64,000 bases of DNA, taken from the NCBI GenBank assembly GCA_001557505.1, contig LSAX01000009.1, positions 1,054,001 to 1,118,000 of the forward strand, in the 5' to 3' direction. Shown in pieces: positions 22,587 to 38,129 of this stretch. Source of the stretch: Reticulascus tulasneorum. Its lineage: Eukaryota; Ascomycota; Sordariomycetes; Glomerellales; Reticulascaceae. Numbering within the stretch: the first letter of the stretch is position 1; the number at the start of each line of letters is the position of its first letter. Made by a program: the position numbers and the translations under genes. Under the pieces are notes generated by a model. It ran no database searches, was not told the origin of the DNA, and saw only the letters and a list, made by a program, of their open reading frames with translations.

Positions 22587-24046
22587 CGTCACCAAGGTAA
22601 ATAGCTTGGACGTTTCCCGATATCGAAGTCAAAGGCGCAATTGAGTGCTGTGATACTGAAGCTATTCCGATTTCTATTGGCAACTCCGAATGTGGCAACA
22701 GGTGCGAGAAGTAGGCGGCCTACAAGGCTCAAATACTCATTTGCGAGGATTGCGTGGCGCAGGATCGTCCCTTATCGCAATAGTGCACAGTCCTTTCAGC
22801 TCTGCTGACTGAAAACTACCGTAAAACCGCATCGAATCCACAAAATATGCACCTTATTGCTTGTGCCGCTTCCTGCAAAGGTTTGCCGGAGGCCATATCG
22901 AATCGACGGCCGGAGGATTATCATATCCACCAGCATCTCATGGATTGGGCTAAGTATTGCGATGAGGAAGCTCGAACAAGTGCAGTGCAGGTGGCCCTCA
23001 TGCCTGGAAAGGGGAAGGTCTTTGGGAATTGCGACCGAAGGTGTGGACCAGGACCTTGACTGCCCCTGCAAGACCATAATCTTAAGGCTACCACAATCTC
23101 CAAGGCGAATGGTAGGGCTAAATCTCCGATTAGTCTAGACGGCGCCTTGGTATACGTCCTTCTGGCGCCGATCCCCCGTTTACAGTCGAATCGAATTGTT
23201 GTGGCGATCTGCCTAGCGTGGGCAAACCAAACTTCGGTCGTCGCCGCAAGACATCTGCGCCGCACATGAACTCCTGTGGAAAACCGGGAATAATTCGAAA
23301 AACAGACTGCAGTGCTTAACTGGCTAACTTTCGCGCACTTACTGTAATCGTTGTGGTGAGGCCAACGACGGATGAGTTGTGGCGGTTTAGCTTCAGCGAG
23401 CGAAATCCTGAAACCTGTCTCCACTTCCTTCAAAAAAGGAGCCCAGGTCATGTTTTGGCAGAGGCTAATCTCACCACTTCTCTTTGATCCTAAACAGTCG
23501 GCTTGAGGGGATCTCTCCAAAATTGAGCGCGATACCACTCTCTTGCTCGGTCAAGGACTGGTCCATGACTGTGGATCATCTCGTCCACGAAATCTTCCGC
23601 CGCAGCACCAAATTTCTTCGAGCAGAGGCCCAATACTCTTCCGTACCGCTAGTGTCCCAACAGATGCTATACGGTACAATGCCGCTGGTAGGGCTGCAAG
23701 ATATCCATCATACCGTAAATAGCTAACGTTCCTCAATCAGAAAGATTCTCCATCCAGCCTCGTCACACTTCTTGCGAATGAATCCACCTCACATCCATCT
23801 CTTTCTGCGCGATGCTGATAATCTGCTCTTTTTGTGTCGTTCTTGAATATGATGCCGAATTTCTTATCCAAGTATCTGCAACCTCAAATACGCAGCAGAA
23901 TAAATCTACTAAACCGATACCCATGAACAACTAAGGTGTCAAAGCTTCAGGTTGTGCAGATGTACATGCTATTTACAATTGCGGTTCAGGTTTGTATGTG
24001 CAGATAGTTACATGGCATGGCGTAAGTGACCAAAACACCATATCCT
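22587..24046. other. intergenic, unresolved
   Basis: 1.46 kb holding the regulator's promoter and the xylanase 3' flank. A 205-codon minus-strand open frame (22921-23538) and shorter plus-strand frames overlap it, but none shows a recognisable domain or consistent splice structure. They may be chance or a very old relic. Confidence 0.4.
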
Positions 24047-27652
<3,606 letters not shown>

Positions 27653-29312
27653 ATGGAGGCCAACCCTCTCACCGCCAGTCTCTTGGCTCGCCTTGCCACC
27701 TTCCAGAAATCTGATCAGGAACGCGATTATCTGGTACATGAGCTGGTCTCACGATATGGCGAGGCATTAAAAAGCCTCGAGGATAAGGAGAATGACTACA
27801 ATAACGAAATAGAGTCGCGCCGCTTATGACAATCGAGATCCATGAAAGCTGAGAGGGAGCTGCTGACCATGAAGCAAACCACTGTTCGTGATCCTTTGCA
27901 AGCCGGCTGAAATGAGGCCGAGTTGGTTTGGAGATGCACGACACGCTGACACGTAGTGACAGGAGTCTAATCCTTTGTCTTTGCAGTCATTGATGGTGAT
28001 GGAGCAATATTCCAGGACGCCTTGCTTAGAAAGGGACGAGATGGCGGCGCCGAAGCTTCCTACCTGCTCCAGACAGCTATTAGGAGTTATGTGGCTGAAG
28101 AATACCCAGAGACTAATATAGAGGACTGGAGCATCATGGTCCAAGTCATACTCAACCTCGAGGGTCTCTCTAAAAAGCTGCATGCCTGCCGTATCATATC
28201 CAACACCGCCGAGTCCCCACTCTTGCAGCCTTTGGTCGTGCCTTTGGTCGCACCCAGCCACTATTTAGCTTTGTTGACGTTGGCGCTGGTAAAGAAGAGG
28301 CAGATCATAAGATCCGCGAGATGCTCCGCCTGATGGTTCGTGTCTCGCAGTGCAAGCATATCTTCTTCGGCCCGTGCCACGATAACGGATATCTACCTGT
28401 CCTTGAGCAGTACAAACTTGACAAAAAGGTCGCCCCCAGGCTTACCTTAATTGAGACGACCCAACCCGAACCTGGTTTTCGACAGCTTGGTTTCAAGTGC
28501 ACTAGTTTTCCGCATATCTTCCGCTCAGATCCTCTACCTTCGAGACCTAGCCAGCCTATGTATGCTTCAGCTACACCCATGCCTATACCAAGACGAACAG
28601 GATCAGCCTCTGCTATGCAGACGTGTTCACCGGTCGAATCGGTATCCTCTGTTTATACTTCAGGTTCGTCGCGAAATGGTTCATTGTCCAACGGGCCTGC
28701 TCCGCCCCCAGGGGCAGGACACGCGGCGACAACAAACAGTACTGCTGCCCCCCAGAGACAGCCTGCCGATACGTCAACAGTGAACTCATGGTCTACAGTA
28801 GGCAAGGCTGGCAAAACATCCAATATTATTGATATTACCCCAAAGAATAATGTAGATCGCAAGTATTACCTTATTAATGCCGACAGCGAGAGAGTAGACG
28901 AATATCTCCCGAGAACCGACCAAGCCACCGAACAAAGATTCAAGCAGATTTCGGAGAACCAGAATTATTGTAATAGATACCACCTCTTGGGCAGTTGCGA
29001 CCAGGAATTCTGCCCTTATCGACATGGCCAGAAATTGGCGGATGGTGAGCTTCTCGTGCTGAAACATAAAGCTCGAGGCATTCCATGCATGCGAAAGGCG
29101 TATTGTACCAAGCCGAACTGTCCCTTTGCCCACCACTGCAAGTGGGGATATGGGTGCAATTCCCAATCGTGTAAATTCGAGGACACGCACGACATGGATC
29201 CGGTATGTCCTTCAAGTCACTATACCTTGGGATCTTTGCTAACGTTTGTTTGTATCAGGACGCCTTCCTCCGAATGTTCGAAGATGGATCCAGTGAGCCT
29301 TTCACTATTTAA
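27653..29312 (+). pseudogene. CCCH zinc-finger protein gene with a stop and a frameshift
   Basis: Three exon-like parts follow a fungal family of about 500 residues: an N-terminal coiled region (MEANPLTASLLARLATFQ), a nuclease/PIN-like domain (IDGDGAIFQD; FFGPCHDNGY), a Ser/Pro-rich linker, and tandem CCCH fingers (C-x8-C-x4-C-x3-H in CNRYHLLGSC..YRH, then C-x5-C-x4-C-x3-H). The last exon, after a GTATGT intron (29202-29258), is intact and ends at 29310-29312. Lesions: a TGA at 27827-27829 where the family has Trp (RRLxQSRS), and a one-base shift near 28240 at a duplicated 12-base CCTTTGGTCG motif, after which AFGRTQPLFSFVDVG continues in another frame. Sequencing error is possible because the rest is well preserved. 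In life the family is predicted to bind RNA. Confidence 0.72.
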
Positions 29313-29965
29313 GAGTTGAGTGGAAGTCAGCTCTTCCTATCCAGCGGCTTTGTACTGTGTGCATGGGACAAAGTGCTTGGGGCAAACGAAGAAGGATGCG
29401 AAGAATATGTTCTGGGCAGCCTATTGGCATTGTATTGGCATTATAGTTATCGAATGAAGGGTTCGGAGTGATAAACGAGATGGATTTGCGACATAAATAG
29501 GCGCCTATATAATATAGAGAAACCCGACATCCTCCATCTCAAAGTTGCCTTTGTTGCTGAGGGTTGGATGCGCAAGGTCGTCAAGAGTCAAAATAGCAGC
29601 TCTGTCAAAACACTAAACATTTTAGCTGTGGAAAGCCAAAGCGGTACAATTTAAATACATATTTCGAAGCAAAATGTCGTTAAGCCCGCCAGTGAGGTCT
29701 GCAAGCTACAGCTGCTTTACTACTTTATGAACGTATGAACGTATGATCCGCCGTGTCCTCGTATCGGTGCGGGAAGAGAGCGGACGACCCAATGGCAACA
29801 TGTAATTACTATTACCATTTGCTACGGCTATTTTCCCAGCCCGTCAGACCGCCCAGCTAACCAAGAAAATTAGAAAAGGGAAAGCGAACTCCTCATCACC
29901 CAAACTAGCCAGAGGTACTTCCGTCGCCGTCATGGGCGGGGCACATTACTCGTAGCCAATCAGCT
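29313..29965. other. intergenic, no gene recognised
   Basis: 3' flanks of two relics; nothing else supported. Confidence 0.5.
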
Positions 29966-30983
29966 TTAGCGGCATGACATAGTGTATGTGGGCGCACGCA
30001 CCCCACCGTCCTGGCCCGGCCAGTTATCCCGCAGGATCGAATTGACCCCCGCCATCTCTAGAATTGGCGTGTCGTCGACCTGATCTCCGAGCTGCACGAC
30101 AACGAGCGGGTTTTCCAGCTCACTCAGACTCTTGACCAGAGCCACCTGCGCCGCAGGCCAGTCGATTGCCATCCTGTCCTTGGTCTCACCTGCCGTGGAC
30201 GTGTCCAGGCCGCCGAAGAACAAGACATAGTCCGCAGATTGGCGGCAGCAATGGCACTTGCGGTTCACCGGTCGATCTCCGAGCTGCTCTCGAGAATAGG
30301 TCCCGTGGCGATAGTAACGCTCAAACCCATCTGCCGAGCAGCGTACGCTGGAGAATGTTGGAATACCGGCGTTCCGCTGTAGCCACCAGACAGCTTATCC
30401 GCAGCCTTGGCCCAGAAACCAATCATGGCCACTTTGGTAGAAAGCTTGAGTTTTAGTGGCAGAGTCCCATCGTTCTTGAGCATAACGATGCCCTCGACGG
30501 CGGTCTGGAGAACGACTTGTTGAGACGCGGGCTTGTTGACGCCAGTCCAGCCGAGTGAAGCGTATGTAGCATTGGTGCCTTTAAAGTATCCGGCCCGAAC
30601 TAGGCCCTCATACAGTCGGTGAACGGCCTCATCGGCCGTCGTCTGATTCAACAGGCCCTGATGCCACGCTCCCGGAATGTCCGAGGACCCCGTATACTCG
30701 CAGCTCGTATCCATACCGGCCGCAAAACCAATAGCTGCTTCAGCGCGGCGTTACTTGGCGCGTAATGATGATTAAGTGATATATCCAGCACGGCTTCACA
30801 GTCACTCGTTATGTAACTGTCATGCTCAGTCCAGTTCCATTGCTCGCGGAGAATGGTTTTGCATGAGGTAGCCGTTTGCGCAGGACGGAAGGCCATTAAC
30901 CACGTTGTAGCCACACATGATTGACCCTACTTTGGAAAATCGGCGGCACTGCTGGAAGGGCATCATAAGCTTGTTTGCACAAT
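29966..30983 (-). pseudogene. truncated GH3 beta-xylosidase relic
   Basis: In order on the minus strand: a PFQQC segment and KVGSIMCGYNVVNGLPSCA, TILREQWNWTEHD, SYITSDCEAV, AAGMDTSCEYTGSSDIPG, AVEGIVMLKNDGTLPL, FFGGLDTSTAGETKDR, LVVVQLGDQVDDTPIL and NWPGQDGG. All are landmarks of GH3 beta-xylosidases (xlnD type). Frames switch at about 30860, 30740 and 30250, and a TGA stands where the family has Trp just before 30260. The first roughly 300 and last roughly 250 residues of the family are absent. The catalytic TSDC aspartate region is still readable. This is a decayed copy, not a functional enzyme. Confidence 0.88.
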
Positions 30984-33017
30984 TGGAGTATTATGGCCAC
31001 GGTGAAATAGTAAGGCGTACTAGTGGCCTTGTACGCTGAAACTGTCAAAACTCTTCGTTACATCCTACACACCCTCGAGGGGATGAACTTAACCTCGAAT
31101 TGCCGACCCTCGATGCCGCTCTGAACACCGGACTCTAGGCGCTGGGACCTTTTCAGCCGGATTGTGCGGCCGGATCACGTGCGCAGGTTAGTCAAAAATT
31201 TCGCCAGCAAATTCCAAAGAGACCCCCTCCCGGATGTCCAGATCGAGGAGACGGACCTGGTTTCGTCTGATGGGAGAAACAAAGCGAGAGTGCTAGCTAA
31301 GTTGAGCGGATAATTGACTCGTCACGCGCATTCATTACGCTGAGGTACATTTAAAGATTCTGGGGTTCACGCAAACGCCAACTCTAATATATTACGACCA
31401 AGGACAAAGGAGGGTGAGGATTGCTAGATAATGTTCCACGACGGGACGTGATATCAAGAAGGATAACATGTTGATAGATAAAACACTCGAAAACACAGTC
31501 ATCAGGACGAGGCCGGCCTTCAGTTTCTTGGTTATTTTACCTTTCTGACCTTAGTCTGCATTTCTTTCAAAGACCCAACGTGAAGGATATGTAACTCTAG
31601 CTCAACAACCTAGCTCACTTCTTCAGATCATAAGAAATGACTTGAAATAAAACCCTCTGAAGTCCGCCGGAACCTTTGCGCGAACAATCCATACACCTGG
31701 AGAGCCCTCCGAGCTAAGGAAGAACCCCTATTTACGATATTCGCCACGAATTTGAGCAACCACTCTATCGGCACTTACCGGCTGCTATGTGCGTCACGGC
31801 GATATCTTTGCCACCGCAAAGACGACTGTTTATAGCTTCCTTTCTGACTTTTATCTGCTGTTAACCCCCTAGGACAGCTACAGGCAGTTATCCCAGTATC
31901 GCGGCGATACCCCCGCCATCTTTAGAACTTAACTCAGTTCTTGGATTGTATGTCGTAGTTTGCTGTGTGAATAGGAACAATGGATAATTGTGAGGTGGAA
32001 AGAGAGGTTTGTCGACTTGTGATACCGAAAGCGATGCCGAGTTCCTACTGTACAGAGCCCCCGCCCCCGGCATCAATAATCGGCCCTCCTGGTAATCTAG
32101 CTTTGCTGCACTATCGGCGCAATCTCAGCAGTTCAGCATATGGCCAGGCCATAGCTCGCTCCAAATTTGTGCACCATGAGAGAGGCCTGCAGTGAGTTGG
32201 CTACCTATCGGCCTAACAACCCAATGGGCGCAAATCGATCAATAGCCTCCATGCACTCGGTTGGTCCCAACACCAGCTATTATCCCAACTCAATTCACCC
32301 CTTTGTGGGGTAACCCGGCCATAGCTTGGATGAGAACCCGAAGTCTACAAACATGGGTGTCGGTCGCGTTTCACCGCCCCCCCCCCCCCCTGGCATTCTC
32401 CCTTCGACATATATGGCGCCACCATTTGAAAGATCTCGGGATTGGCTTTTAGAGATCCCACTGCATGCGCTCCAACCACACGATCTCTCGCCAAATTAAA
32501 ATTAGAGTCGCTTCACACCCTGCTGCTCGACGTAGGTTACCAAGTAATTCGACATGCTGCGTAGGATGCAAGGCACAAGCCGAACGACATTTAAGCGAGG
32601 TTTTGGAGGGTGGCTAGTGTCAATCCTCATTGCGCACCGTCGGGCCGGCCTTCTCTCAGTAATGACCGTATCTCACTTTGTACCAAAGCATCCGATACGG
32701 AGAGCTGGGTGACCTGGTCAAATGTGTTCCTGCTCCCAGGCTTGGATCTTACTCAAGAATTTGCCTCTCGGAGCGGTGACGCCGGGCGACGGCTTCGGCA
32801 ATTCTGCTCGTTTACCACATATGAATAGGCTGCTCCCAAACTTTACCGGTGATATCGGGTCGAGACAGACTGAACTGTAGGAAAGAATGAGCTTTTAAGA
32901 CAGGCATGATCCACTCCTTGGACAGCAGGTCTCCTGATCTCTTTCGTGTCTGCCATCTAAGCCCATCTGCTAAGTCAGACTTACTTGTTCTTCCTTGATC
33001 AGCGTTTTTTTTGGAAC
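30984..33017. other. intergenic; contains a C14 homopolymer
   Basis: 2 kb without a supported gene. A run of 14 C occurs at 32377-32390. The last few hundred bases are the GH12 promoter and include a GGCTAG at 32612. Short open frames (31888-32452) show no domain. Confidence 0.5.
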
Positions 33018-33870
33018 ATGAAGATTTTCGCATTTTTCCTCTCGGCCATTGTGCCAGGTGCGCTGGCTCAAACCAAGGCTCTCTGCGACCTTTATGCATA
33101 TCATTCAACTAATGGTTATGAGATTCTTAACAATCTGTGGGGCAGAGACGCCGCCTCTTCAGGTTCCCAGTGTACATACTACAATGGTCCAGCTGGCAAC
33201 GGCATTTCCTGGAGTTCTACGTGGACGTGGACTGGTGCCGATAACAATGTGAAGAGCTATGTCTATGCCGGGCGCCAGTTTACTCGCAAACTCGTCAGCC
33301 AAATCAATGGCCTCCCCACGACTATGAACTGGAGTTACAATACTACCAATATCCGAGCCAACGTTGCGTATGACATTTTTACTTCCACGGACAAAGACCA
33401 CGTGAATAGCAGCGGCGACTACGAGCTTATGATCTGGTGAGTGTTTGCGAATCACGAGTTGGGTTGGCCTCACTCTTATGTCCAACGACTGATAAATCCA
33501 GGTTGCACCGCTATGGTGGAATTTGGCCCATTACATCGTCCCCGAGCGGTGACCCGATCGCGAGAGTCACTGTCGCGGGTTATAATTGGGATCTATATAC
33601 TGGCTATAATGGCGCAATGAGGGTTTATAGCTTCCTCCCTGCCAATGGTTCTGTCAACAAGTTCAGCGCCGACGTAAAGGAGTTCTTCAACTTCTTGGTC
33701 CAAAACCATGGCTTTCCCGCGAGTAGTCAGTACATGCTTAGTAAGTATATGTCCATCTTCGGCAGTGCAAGCGACTAATAGAGATTTTAGTCTACCAGAC
33801 TGGAACAGAGGCATTTACCGGCGGACCGGCGGCTTTCACGGTCTCCCAGTTCAGTGCTGAGGTCAGATGA
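33018..33870 (+). CDS. secreted GH12 endoglucanase / xyloglucanase
   Basis: 245 residues from exons 33018-33436, 33502-33740 and 33791-33870, the usual GH12 length. An ATG opens a signal peptide ([18 protein letters not shown]). The beta-jelly-roll domain has the nucleophile Glu in DYELMIWL, the RYGGIWPI block, and the acid/base Glu in [12 protein letters not shown]12 enzymes cut beta-1,4-glucan backbones; the sequence style fits xyloglucan-specific members but cannot prove it. The gene is intact. It belongs to the hemicellulose island with the GH30 and the epimerase. Confidence 0.92.
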
Positions 33871-34704
33871 GATCAGCTCGATTTCCTGAGATTGGTTGCG
33901 GAAAAATCGAAAAAGAAAAAAAAAAGTTTAAACGGGAATGAAATTTGTGGATGGGTTGATCGGCCATCCAGATACTGGGAATAAAATGGGCCACCAAGCG
34001 TTCGCTGTAGTTGCCTGTTTGCGATTTGTTGTGAACAGCGTCCAATCCTCAGCAGCTGAAGTGGCGCCTACTATTTATGACATGATGTGATTAGTATAAG
34101 GGTGGTTGAAAAGTGGTCTAGTTCATTGGCTGTTCCCCTGCCAGGGGTCAGCGTCGAGTCGGCCTGTGGCTATGGCGAATCGTATGGTTGCTCGAACGGC
34201 TTCATATTCGGGGCTCAACTCTTGCAATCACCGCGTTCAACCGGGGTTGAATTGCCGGCTAGGTCATTTGCCAAGCCCATAGTATTATAGGAATCGTTTA
34301 CGAACATCTCTCGTATGTTAATACATATAATACTTTCAAAATGGATAACACTTTTATTATTGAAATGAAATACTGTGACGGAGCGAGCGAGTGTGACATT
34401 ATGGTATCGATAGACTAGTTGACTACAAAGTTTCAATTACCAACTGAAAGGTGTGCTGTGGCTGTGGAAGGTCACAGTCAATTGATGCACATTCCATTAT
34501 AGCAGGTAGACAGCCTCAGTGCTAGGCCATGGGAAGCCCGGAATTAGAAAACATATTCCACTACTTCATGACCGAGAGATTTTACAACTTTCACGGAGCC
34601 TTGGCTAGAGTACGCAAGATTTCTTTTACTGTCAGTGAATTTAACTAATGGCTTGCCCCAGGCCGTACTCAAATCGAAACACTTCTTGAACTTGAATCTG
34701 GCAT
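33871..34704. other. intergenic between convergent genes
   Basis: 3' flanks of GH12 and the epimerase; includes an A-rich stretch near 33910. No gene supported. Confidence 0.5.
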
Positions 34705-36096
34705 TTAAAGAAGTCCAAACGTCCATGAGCTCTCCCACAGATATGTCTCGCCCGGTCCCGTAATCTGAGCGTCCGTTCGATTCCATTCCGGGCTGGCTTG
34801 GCATTAGATGATTATGCATCAATGGAGGGTAACAAAGGAGGCGTTCAACGTACTGGTTGATACCGTCAACATAGTCATGAGCCTCAATGGCCACACATGA
34901 GCTTCGCCCAACCGTCTTGACATCCGCCGTACCCTGTGTGCTCTTCAAGAGCGGAGTTCCGTCAAACCAGTTGCAAGAATAGATCACCACACCGGCTTGA
35001 TCAGTGCGTAGATCGGCCTTGATGCCAGAGAACGGGCTGGCGAGCGTTGCCACTACCGCATCCTTTGGTGCGTCTTCAATGAGCCAGTAGCCATTGTAGC
35101 CTTCGCATCTGCCATCTGCACCACAGTTGCCCGCAAATTGGGGATCACTCTGGGCGTGCCCAAGTGTCAAGTTTGGCTTGCTCGCAAAATCATTGATGCT
35201 GCCTGGGGCGGCAGTGAGAATCTTGCCAGTTGGTAGGGCGCCCTGGTCAGCCTCCAGGTAGCGTTTAGAGTAGGGTAGCGACAGAATATGATTCCAGATC
35301 TTCGGGGTTGCGGGGTCCTTGAACGCGTCCAGATTGAAGTATGTGTGCTGTGTTAGCATGAGAGCTAATGAAGTCAGTAAATTGCAGCCAAAAAGGATAA
35401 TCAGACGGACGTGTTTTCGCTTCAGGAGATTTGGCTTCAATCTTGATATGCCATGCCGAGTTCTTGACGCTATACGTGACCTTGGATTCAACAAGACCGG
35501 GAAATCCTTGAGATGAATTGGCCTTATCCGAGATCGCGAAGGTGATCGAGTCGTTGGAGAGAGCAACAACATCAAAGAATCGGAACGACCAGTTGTTTGT
35601 GCCGCTATGAAGAGTGTTTGCTCCGTCATTCTTTTGGGTCTCATACGTCTTCCCATCGATAGAGTATGTTCCGTTTCCAATGCGGTTGACGTAGCGGCCA
35701 GGAATTGCATTGTACACTGGATGGCCCGGGTCCTCAGCTATCATGCAAGGTTAGAATGTGATTTCTGGTGACATTGGTGTCTGCTCATGGTTATTTACGG
35801 TAGTATGTAACGTTGTCGTAGCCAAGAACCACGTCGACATCTTTGCCATTCTTGTCTTTTACAAATAGATGGGTGAGTGACGCTCCATATGGAATAAACT
35901 AAAACGATGTTAGAAAACTGATCTGGAAGGAAATTCAAGTATCCATCAGTGAGATCTTATCACACACCTGGGCTTTGAGACCCTCCGAGGAGATCGTGTA
36001 TGTTCCGTCGGCACCGGGTTTCGGCGCAACCCAGTCCTGACCGAGGACCTGGGTCACCTCAGCCAAGGCTACTAGGAATGTTGCAAAGGACCTCAT
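34705..36096 (-). CDS. secreted aldose 1-epimerase (galactose mutarotase family)
   Basis: 384 residues from exons 36096-35968, 35898-35799, 35737-35411, 35364-34854 and 34792-34705. The last exon is needed: reading through its intron gives a wrong tail, while splicing gives HPEWNRTDAQ and WESSWTFGLL. A signal peptide (MRSFATFLVALAEVTQVLG) marks it as extracellular. Family motifs: FIPYGASLTHLFV, DPGHPVYNAIPGRYVNRI, catalytic His in TQHTYFNLD, and catalytic Glu in AIEAHDYVDG. It interconverts alpha and beta anomers of free sugars released outside the cell, which suits a neighbour of xylan- and xyloglucan-degrading enzymes. GGCTAA lies about 270 bp upstream. Confidence 0.92.
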
Positions 36097-38129
36097 ATTT
36101 TCCGAGAATATCGCGAAGTTGAAATACGCTTGTTACGGTAGCTCAACGATGGCCCTGTTCCCAAACAGACTGGAGATGACCTGTATAATAAAGACGGCGG
36201 GATGCGGTGCTTAGGGCCAAGCATCAGCTGCAGCCGGCCCCCGCATCCAATGCCCGGGAATTGGGGGTAAACTAGCAGTAGCTGGGACAAATCTAGCAAT
36301 TAAAAAATCAAGCAAGCGGAAGAAGGGTGGCCGATTGAGAGGCTATGAAGGATCAAGGGTATTAGCCTAAGGTAATTTCACTGCTGCCCCAACCCAAAGA
36401 TCATATTCTAGCCGTAGTACATGCAGGAACCCCGCTGAAATCCTGCAGGTACTATCTAAAATGGAGTCTAAATCAAACTTGCACGTCGAGGTGTCCGACA
36501 CATAGCCTACTGATTATTGGACCTTTGGGAATTTGCTCACTACCTCGGCCAGTAAGCAATACTCTAGCCCGTATTTCTGTAATCTGCACATGCCCGATGC
36601 CCCAGACTTTATGCTTCCCCACAGCGGCTGAAACCCGTAGCGAATCCTGACTGCCGAAGGAAGAACACCGGACTGGTAAAGGGATTTGGACGTCTTATTA
36701 ACGAAGCTATGGATAAACTCCTCAAACCCGAAGTTCCTTCGTAACTGGAAGAGAGGGGATGCTACGTCTTCGGGTTGCATTTGACCCTTTCTACCGGACC
36801 TAGACGGACTTACTATGCAATGGCCGGTCCATGGCGGGTACTTGCTGAGAGAGCTTTCGGAGTAAACTGCCAAAGCGAGGGAGAAACAATGGCTATTTTG
36901 GGATTCCATTGATCTCTCGTCAAGAGCAACAGCTCTGCTCGAACGTATAAACATTGGTATCTACCCTTGACCGATCAAGGCATATTCTTTCCATAATCAT
37001 CTCAGGGTCCCTCCATTGCGCAATTGGAAAGGCCAGCAAGTCCGATCATATATAAAGCTATTCACGCCTCCAGCTGTACTTGAACAGTGCGCGACAAATT
37101 CTCTGCCACCTATCCAGGCCAGGAACACTCTGAGAAGTCCGGCTGTAGTTATGTGGGAAGCTTGCTCGCCTTAATAAGTTGCAATCCAAATTCATAATGT
37201 GTTCGCCAATGCTCTTGGCTGCTCCAAAAGTAATCGAAGGACCTGCATGACGAGCTTTTCAAGCGAGGAGGCGCCATAGTGGGGTAGGAACATATCCCGT
37301 GCTGGAGCAAGGATGAGTGTGCGGCCTGGCAGCTTGTCAAGGCATACTCGGAGCCACAGAATTGTGCTTACCACAAACACCGCGCCTCATATGGACATTA
37401 ATTATTCGAGTACCTTCGGTTTATTTGGGTACGATCAAAGCCACGGATGCGTTTTACATTCATACACCGCGAAACCTGGCGTGGACCTACATCTTCTCGA
37501 CAAGTACGCCAGATCCTGGTATCTTCATTATTGTGTACGATTGGAAAGAACGCTATCACCTACGCGGCAGTAATCTCTCGTGTTTGCTATCAAACGCTGC
37601 TCAAGAGATACAATGATAGTAATTTCTCTAGTTTCGGACTCGACAAATAGCTATTGGGTACTTCCAATGGCTGGAGCTCTCTTTCGGGCTTCAAGATAAT
37701 GTTACTTGCGGAAAGATCAATTTATGGCTACGTCTACATCAAAATGATATCGCAGCTGCAGCAAATAATCCAAGGAGAAATGGGTCAATGGACTAGTATC
37801 TGCGAGAGAGTTCTTCACAAGTCGCTTTCAGCGAGGTTTAATTACTCTAGGACACATACCATGAACACTTTTGTGTACCTTTGCAAGCATTGGACAATGT
37901 CACTGGGTTCAAGGGTCAGCTGATGAGACCCAAGTGCCAAGAGCCTCCAAGCTGATGGTCCGCTTGTCGAAAATACTGTGCCACATCGGTGCCTCACCTG
38001 CTGATTAGAAATAAATAATGATTATGTAGCAGCCACGAAATCTGCAGGGTTCCAAATGGGGTATGTGGTGTTGGACTTTTCTGTCTCAAAGCTACATAAA
38101 GGCTGCAGCGGGATCATAATCCCAGCAGA
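36097..38129. other. intergenic, no gene recognised
   Basis: 2 kb: the epimerase promoter and the 3' flank of the next regulator. A 146-codon minus-strand frame (36514-36954) and several plus-strand frames at 37313-37923 carry no recognisable motif. Confidence 0.45.
36362..36367 (-). promoter_or_regulatory. candidate XlnR-type site GGCTAA
   Basis: TTAGCC on the plus strand, GGCTAA in the direction of the epimerase, about 270 bp upstream of its start; a GGCTAG follows at 36409-36414. Weak alone. Confidence 0.35.

Noticed and set aside
22921..23538. 205-codon minus-strand open frame
   Set aside because: No domain, signal or splice partner; composition looks random, so left in the intergenic note.
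32377..32390. C14 run as a functional element
   Set aside because: A lone homopolymer is more likely slippage or a sequencing weak point.
34544..34853. Read-through C-terminus of the epimerase
   Set aside because: A GTACGT..CCAG intron gives the proper family end (HPEW, WESSWTFGLL); the read-through tail does not match.
36514..36954. 146-codon minus-strand open frame
   Set aside because: Serine-rich, no recognisable family, no splice continuity; support too weak.
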